This document shows positions 58,820 through 64,000 of a stretch of DNA of 64,000 bases, one piece after another. Numbering within the stretch: the stretch's first letter is position 1; the number at the start of each line of letters is the position of its first letter. A program made the translations under genes and the position numbers. The stretch is from Hericium rajendrae (taxonomy: Eukaryota > Basidiomycota > Agaricomycetes > Russulales > Hericiaceae): assembly GCA_033439255.1 (NCBI GenBank), contig CM065882.1:2294001-2358000 (forward strand), given 5' to 3'. The notes beneath the pieces were generated by a model. The model saw only the letters and a list, made by a program, of their open reading frames with translations. It was not told the DNA's origin and ran no database searches.

Positions 58820-58827
58820 TATTTAAG
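58820..58827 (+). promoter_or_regulatory. TATA-like element of the ceramidase gene
   Basis: TATTTAAG lies 32 nt before the ATG at 58852 and 104 nt before the ATG at 58924; the spacing favours the second ATG as translation start. Confidence 0.4.
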
Positions 58828-58851
58828 ACCCCCCACACTACCTGCGCAAAG

Positions 58852-61800
58852 ATGCCCCTCCTACAGCTTTACGCGGTAGGCCCGCTTACAGAGAATCTGA
58901 ACCTCCATACGCTACAGAACTCGATGCGTGCTTTTGTGGGATTGACGAATCGCGTGGTGTTTGGCCTCGCGGCGTTCTTCGCATCAGTGAGCGTGTTTTC
59001 CGGTGGGCCGGGTTCGCAGGCGCCGTTCGGAGTGCAGCCTGTCGCGGCCCAGTATCTGCTGGGTCTTCGGCGTTCAGTCCTATTTGCGCACTCGTGAGTT
59101 GACTCTAATCGCTACCCCGGACTTGGGCTGCTCTAGGAATCGGGGACATCACTGGGTAACGACAGCTGTTCGGGAGCTTGAATTGGAATTCGGAACTAAT
59201 TTCGTTGCTTCAGGCCTGTCGTTGAAACTAACATGATGGTACGTGCTGTTTCTTCTTGGTTCTAGTGGTATTTGGGCGGCATGACCACGGGCGCTATTTT
59301 CCCTCGGTTCGAGCAAGCTCGTCCTGTCGGGTGTGGAAGTGGAAGTATCTTCTTTGACATGACAGTCGATGGCATATCTGTGAAACACAGAAGCGTTCCT
59401 TCTGCTGTATAGAAAAAATGGCCGCTGGTTCATATTTTCAAATCTTCCCGCACTTTACGCTGCAATTCTTTCTTGCAGCCGGGAAGCAGCTAGCCCCGGT
59501 TTCCACCGCATTGGCCACGGAATTTTCTGACGCTGGATCTATCTCAGGGATACGCTTCTTTGGCGCAGACGGATTCGGGCCTCCATATGCGCCAGCGTAG
59601 CCGCGCCTTCATCATCGCCGACGCGTCCAACTCAACGAGCCGCGTGGTCTTCATCAACGCAGGCACGTCCCCTCTCCTCAGAATTACAAACTCGCTCATG
59701 CCAGCGCGCCTTCTAAAAAATTTCGCTTGACAGACATAGCCATGGGCGACACTGGTATCCGGCGCTCCATCGTCTCGCAACTCTCCGAGCTCTACCCTGG
59801 GCTCTATACCAACGAGAACATCGCACTCGTCAGCACGCACCAGCACTCCGGCGTCGGCGGTTACCTTGAGGACCTCCTTCCCCAGATCACGTCGCTTGGG
59901 TATGTGAAAGAGACTGCTGACGCGATTGTTCAGGGAACCGTGCGCGCCGTGCAGCAGGCACATGCTAGTCTCGCGCCGGGGAAGCTGAGCTTGGGCAATA
60001 CGACCGTGGTGGACGGAAATGCAAATCGCAGTCCCTCGGCATATCTTGCCAATCCCGCGGACGAGCGCGCGAAATACCAGTATAATCAAGATAAGGACCT
60101 CACGCTGCTCCGTTTCGACGACGCTAGTGGCAACGCAAGAGGATTTTTGAGCTTCTACCCCGTCCATGGAACGAGTCTGTACGAGGTAAATCTCTTCAAC
60201 GCGTTACCCTGCCTCATGTCAGCAATAAAATGCCTTTTCTTAGAATAACACTTTGGTGAGCGGTGACAACAAAGGCATGGCAGCCTACCTCTACGAATGT
60301 GAGATCTCGTTCGCCGATGATTCATATGCACGAACTCAAAGCGCTGTAGCAATGGTCGAGCCCTCTGCGATGCCCGGCAACTCCACCTTTGTGGCAGGAT
60401 TTACTCAATGTGAGCGTCTTCATCGCTGTTGTTCAGAATCACTTGTTGACCTTCTGTCGCGTCCAGCTAATGTCGGTGACACGAGCCCAAATACGTATGT
60501 GCTCTTTTGTCTGGAATACAACCCGTCATGTCCTCATTTATCAAAGGCTTGGCGCGTTCTGCGAAAGTCCTGGGAAAGACTACGATGGCCAGGCATGTGA
60601 CTTCAACACTTCGACGTGCGGCGGTACCGCGCAAGACTGCCATGGCAGGTATGTACCCACTTGACCTCACTGCCAGGGCATCGTTTGCTAAGATGCCACC
60701 AGAGGACCTGGCTTCCGTATCTCAGACTTTGAGTCGGACAGGATTATCGCGCAGTATCAAGTTGACGGCGCGAAAACATTGATGGGCCAGACACTGGCTC
60801 CTGTCAGCGGCTCCGTGAGATGGGTGCACACATATCTAAACATGTGTGTTTTTTCACGCTATTCTTCTTTTATATTTAAACGCGGATGGCACTGCTCACA
60901 AACAACGAACAGGTCCTTCCATTCATTCACATTGCCCAACGGCACCACAGTGCAAACGTGCCCGCCGGCACTAGGTGTGTATTTCAGCAGTTCTGATGCC
61001 ACATTCGATTTACCGTCTATCCAGGATTCTCTTTTGCAGGAGGAACCACGTATGATTCAGTGCACCATTTTGTAGGATTCGGCTTGACATTGATGTTTGT
61101 TTCAACAGTGACGGACCAGGCGCCTTCGATTTCGTCCAGGGTGATAACTCTTCGCAGCCACAGTACGGCATTCTTATTTTCTTTGCTCCGATCCTTCATT
61201 GATCGCCTTTTTTTGACAGGAACCCATTCTGGGAGATCGTGAAAGGTGAGCACATTCGTAGACAAATCATACGGAGAGATCAGGCTCCTAACTCGCCTGA
61301 CAGGTGCGGTGACACCGCAACCAAATGCACAGCAGTCCGCCTGCCAGTTTCCCAAACCCATTCTCTTGAACACCGTGCGTGCCACTGCCCCTTGATCGCG
61401 CATATACGATGTCAATTCAACGAAAATCTCATCATCAGGGATACGCGCATACTCCGTACAATTGGTCTCCAGACACTGTAGATATCCAGATGCTCCGCGT
61501 GGGCAATTTCGTCATGCTCATAATACCCGGCGAGGTGCGTTAGATCCACGAGGTCTCATGGGGACGGCCCTAATTTATCTTGTTCTGTTAGTTGACGACG
61601 ATGGCCGGGCGGCGGTTGCGGTGCGTAGCATCATCGCCCAAGTTGGCATTAGCGGCTTTGGTTGGCCCGGCTGAAATTTTCTCCCAGCGATGCCGTCCGC
61701 GCCCAGCTCATTGCAGGCGATGTCATCGGCCCTGATGCGTATGTTGTGATTGCGGGACCTGCCAATACTTACGCCCATTACGTTGCGACCGAGGAGGAAT

Positions 61801-62718
61801 ACGGCGTGCAGCGTTATGAGGGGGCGTCCACTATTTTCGGACAATGTGGGTATTTGGTTTTTGGGCTTTTATTATTGTGCTGATGCAGCGTTGCAATTAG
61901 ATACACTGGATGCATACATTGACAAATACGGCAGCCTGGTGTCATTTTTGGCGGACAATGCCACAGGAGCGATGCCTGCCTCTGACCCTGCGCCGCCCGA
62001 CTTGAGTTCCGAGGCGATAACGCTGCGTGTGCGTCTGGTGCTCTGCTTCGTCACTTCATCCCTACTGGTCTGACTGGACCTGTGAAGACACCTGTTGTGC
62101 TAGATAGTCCTCCATCAGGAAAGAACTTCGGCGACGTCTTGGCAGACGTATCGACGACGACGTACCACGCTGGAGACACGGTCAACGCGCAGTTTGTCGG
62201 TGCCAACCCTAGGGTGCGTGCTTCACAGGACAGCTCATATCTCATTCCTTCCACTGAAACATTGCCATACACTTTTTATAGAACAATTTCAGGCTAGAAG
62301 GTACATTCCTAACTGTTGAGCAACTCGTCAGTGGGTCTTGGACAGCCGTACGGTCGGACTCGCATCCTTCAACCACCTATCAATGGAGCCGGACGAATGT
62401 TGTACGTTCTGGCTTCTGAAGCCGTGCTCAGCCATTCATGTTTGCACCTGCAGCTCGCTGGTACAAGCACCGTCAATATAACATGGTAAGCATGCACGTA
62501 TTATCTTCCCTGCTTGCTGCGTTAAAGCCGTCGGGCAGGACAATCGAAGATGGCACGCCTAGTGAGTCCTCGCATCGCGCTCTTCCGCCAATCTTCTCGA
62601 TTTAACGGCCGATTTTGTAGGTGGGACCTATCGGATATCGTATTTCGGCGATTCGAAGCCTCTTTTTGGTCCTATCACATCGTTCACCGGCCAGTCTTCT
62701 GAATTCACCGTCGGATAA
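58852..62718 (+). CDS. Neutral ceramidase; several frame breaks
   Basis: Hydrolyses ceramide to sphingosine and fatty acid, usually secreted or on the endomembrane surface. Two possible starts: 58852, or 58924 which gives a signal-like MRAFVGLTNRVVFGLAAFFA. Domain landmarks in order: QYLLG, IGDITG, PVVETNMM, GYASLAQTDSGLHMRQRSRA, IAMGDTGIRRSIVSQLSELY, VSTHQHSGVGGY (metal site), FLSFYPVHGTSLYE, FVAGFTQ, NVGDTSPNT (catalytic serine), DCHGRGPGFRISD, NPFWEIVKGA, LRVGNFVMLIIPGE, GPANTYAHYVATEEEYGVQ and a beta-sandwich end GTYRISYFGDSKPLFGP. One intron is GC-AG (59664-59733) and one is about 310 nt (after NMM). One-base slips occur at a T run (61068-61071), at about 61617 and probably once more near 61675. 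Whether it is functional depends on these. Confidence 0.85.
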
Positions 62719-62922
62719 ACGTGATGATGTGTATATGCCAGAAACAAGGAAGGCAGACTATGTAGCTGACATTGCATGGATTTCTGGGGTCATGTATCTA
62801 CTGCTGTGCATAAAGTGCAGATTCAAATGTTCTAATCGAACTGCGTTATGCCATTCTGTACAACGTGTTCAGAGTTAGGTAGTAGAATATGATTAGGTGT
62901 TTTGTATGATAAATGCATTGTA

Positions 62923-63025
62923 GCCCGCTTAGCTCAGTGGTAGAGCGCGCCACTCGTATAGAAAACTTCGATCCTTTCCCAGATTTCGGCATGGTGAGGT
63001 CGGTTGTTCAATCCAGCCAGCGGGC
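62923..63025 (+). tRNA. tRNA-Thr(CGU) with 32-nt intron
   Basis: Forward cloverleaf: acceptor GCCCGCT pairs perfectly with AGCGGGC, D arm GCTC-AGTGGTA-GAGC, anticodon stem CGCCA/TGGTG with loop CTCGTA-A (anticodon CGU) and T arm GGTTG-TTCAATC-CAGCC. The intron is 62959-62990, at the canonical position. Compared with the copy at 21424-21514, acceptor pairs 5-68 and 6-67 differ but stay paired, and the intron is unrelated. Confidence 0.9.
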
Positions 63026-64000
63026 AATGTTTTGGTTGTACCATCCTTTTTTTTTTCTTGGTAGGACTTATGTGATATGTTGGTGTCTGAAGATACGAGG
63101 GTAGACAGAGTTCGAACGCGCCGCAGAAAATTAACGCGTCTGAAAATCCAAGTTGATTACGTTCCGTTCCAGCGCGCCCGCCGCGTTAACGCCGCTGCGC
63201 CATCCCGGAGGTGTCGCTACTTGGTTTTCCAGAAAAATGCTTCAGAAATACACATCGCGATATGGAGTAGCGCAGTAAGCTTTCGCATCGAAAGCGGTAC
63301 TTGCACTGACTGTGTTATCAGCTTTATGGTCAGAAATAGCTCCGTATATGGGCCCGAGTAAGTACTCCTGCGAGTATGGTACATCCTAACAGCCATGTTA
63401 TCGTAGCCCTACACCAGACAAGATTGGATTGTGGACATCCAGCTTGCAAACACACATGGCTTTCATGTCCAGAAGTTCGTGGGGGGTTTCTTCTCCGATC
63501 ATGGGTCTCTTCTAGCGACGGGTTTGCGTTGAACGTCGGACGCGAGGATTGGCAAAGAGCCCGCGTGGTGGTTTTGATACATATTTAGAGATGTATCTGA
63601 TCCAATACACCAATCAGCTCGGTCCCTGGTGCGACTACAGATGATGCAGACTTTCTTTCAAGACACCTGGAGCTCATTGCTTTCCAGCCTAACCAGATGC
63701 TGTACACTGGCAAAGTCCTCGTGTCCACATTTTCTGGAAAAATCACTGCTTTGGGCAGAATTCCGCCGAGGAGGGCTGGACTTTCGTGAAGAAGTGATTG
63801 TCAAAGATTACACCAGTCGGTTCCTTGACCTGCTGTCGAAGTGCTCATTGACACATGCTGTATTGTGTTCCAGATCCATTTCATACCAGCATTCTTTATC
63901 GATCCGGCCACGTTACTCTTTTCTTTCGCCAATAGACAGTATATTCCATGTGGAGCCTATCCGTCGCTCATATCAAAATTTTGGCAGCTGGCATCTGCAC
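63026..64000. other. Gene-poor right end of the window
   Basis: No gene is recognised. On the reverse strand a box-A-like TGGCGCAGCGG (about 63197-63207) and a box-B-like GTTCGAACTC (about 63108-63117) suggest a tRNA-derived remnant, but the stems do not pair. Confidence 0.35.

Noticed and set aside
1-64000. Mobile elements, CRISPR arrays, viral or toxin genes
   Set aside because: No reverse transcriptase, integrase, transposase, terminal repeat, spacer-repeat array or recognisable viral or toxin motif was seen.

Overview
The window looks like a contig from a filamentous basidiomycete, most likely an Agaricomycete (wood- or litter-decay type). Genes are packed on both strands and split by many short introns (mostly about 42-80 nt) with GTRNGT-like donors, CTRAY-like branch points and CAG/TAG acceptors. 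Typical fungal families are present: a CBM1-bearing secreted carbohydrate esterase, a membrane-anchored GH5 exo-beta-1,3-glucanase, a CFEM/GPI surface protein, a TEA-domain regulator and a neutral ceramidase. No viral sequence, CRISPR array or intact transposon was recognised.

Layout. 1-2 kb: reverse-strand EFM4-type lysine methyltransferase (running off the left edge) and the J-protein PAM18/TIM14. 2.2-8.3 kb: two tandem forward paralogues, each joining an N-terminal RNase D-like (probably dead) domain to a complete UPF1-like SF1 helicase. 8.5-13 kb: a reverse carnitine acyltransferase facing RMI1. 13-16 kb: reverse spliceosomal J-protein (Spf31/DNAJC8-like) and a broken NmrA-like gene. 16.8-21.2 kb: dynamin GTPase and an F-box/LRR-like protein. 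21.4-28.2 kb: tRNA-Thr(CGU) with intron, TIM50, CBM1-CE16 esterase, AGC-like kinase. 29.4-38 kb: a nuclear acidic Cys-rich protein of unknown function, a gene-poor stretch, a CFEM protein and an RS/Lys-rich nuclear-type protein. 38-41.6 kb: GC-rich repeat and gene-poor DNA. 41.6-46.5 kb: histidine-phosphatase-fold protein, a compact SRP72, pinin-like splicing factor. 46.5-58.8 kb: TEA-domain regulator and GH5 glucanase in long non-coding flanks. 58.8-62.7 kb: ceramidase. 62.9 kb: a second tRNA-Thr(CGU) with a different intron.

Working together. Housekeeping themes recur: mitochondrial protein import (PAM18 and TIM50 both serve TIM23), secretory targeting (SRP72), splicing (Spf31-like, pinin), genome stability (RMI1), carbon and lipid metabolism (carnitine acyltransferase, ceramidase) and wall or biomass hydrolysis (CE16, GH5). 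They are not an operon or cluster; the neighbourhood is ordinary fungal gene order.

Two points deserve attention. First, the helicase pair with its exonuclease-like front end is the best candidate for something under-described. Second, from about 10 kb onward many conserved genes, including core ones such as TIM50 and SRP72, carry one-base shifts against their family reading frame, often in homopolymers. This is better explained by indel errors in the assembly than by mass pseudogenisation, and every broken-gene statement here should be read with that in mind. Exon boundaries were placed by eye from splice signals, reading frame and family motifs; functions rest on recalled family features, not on searches.
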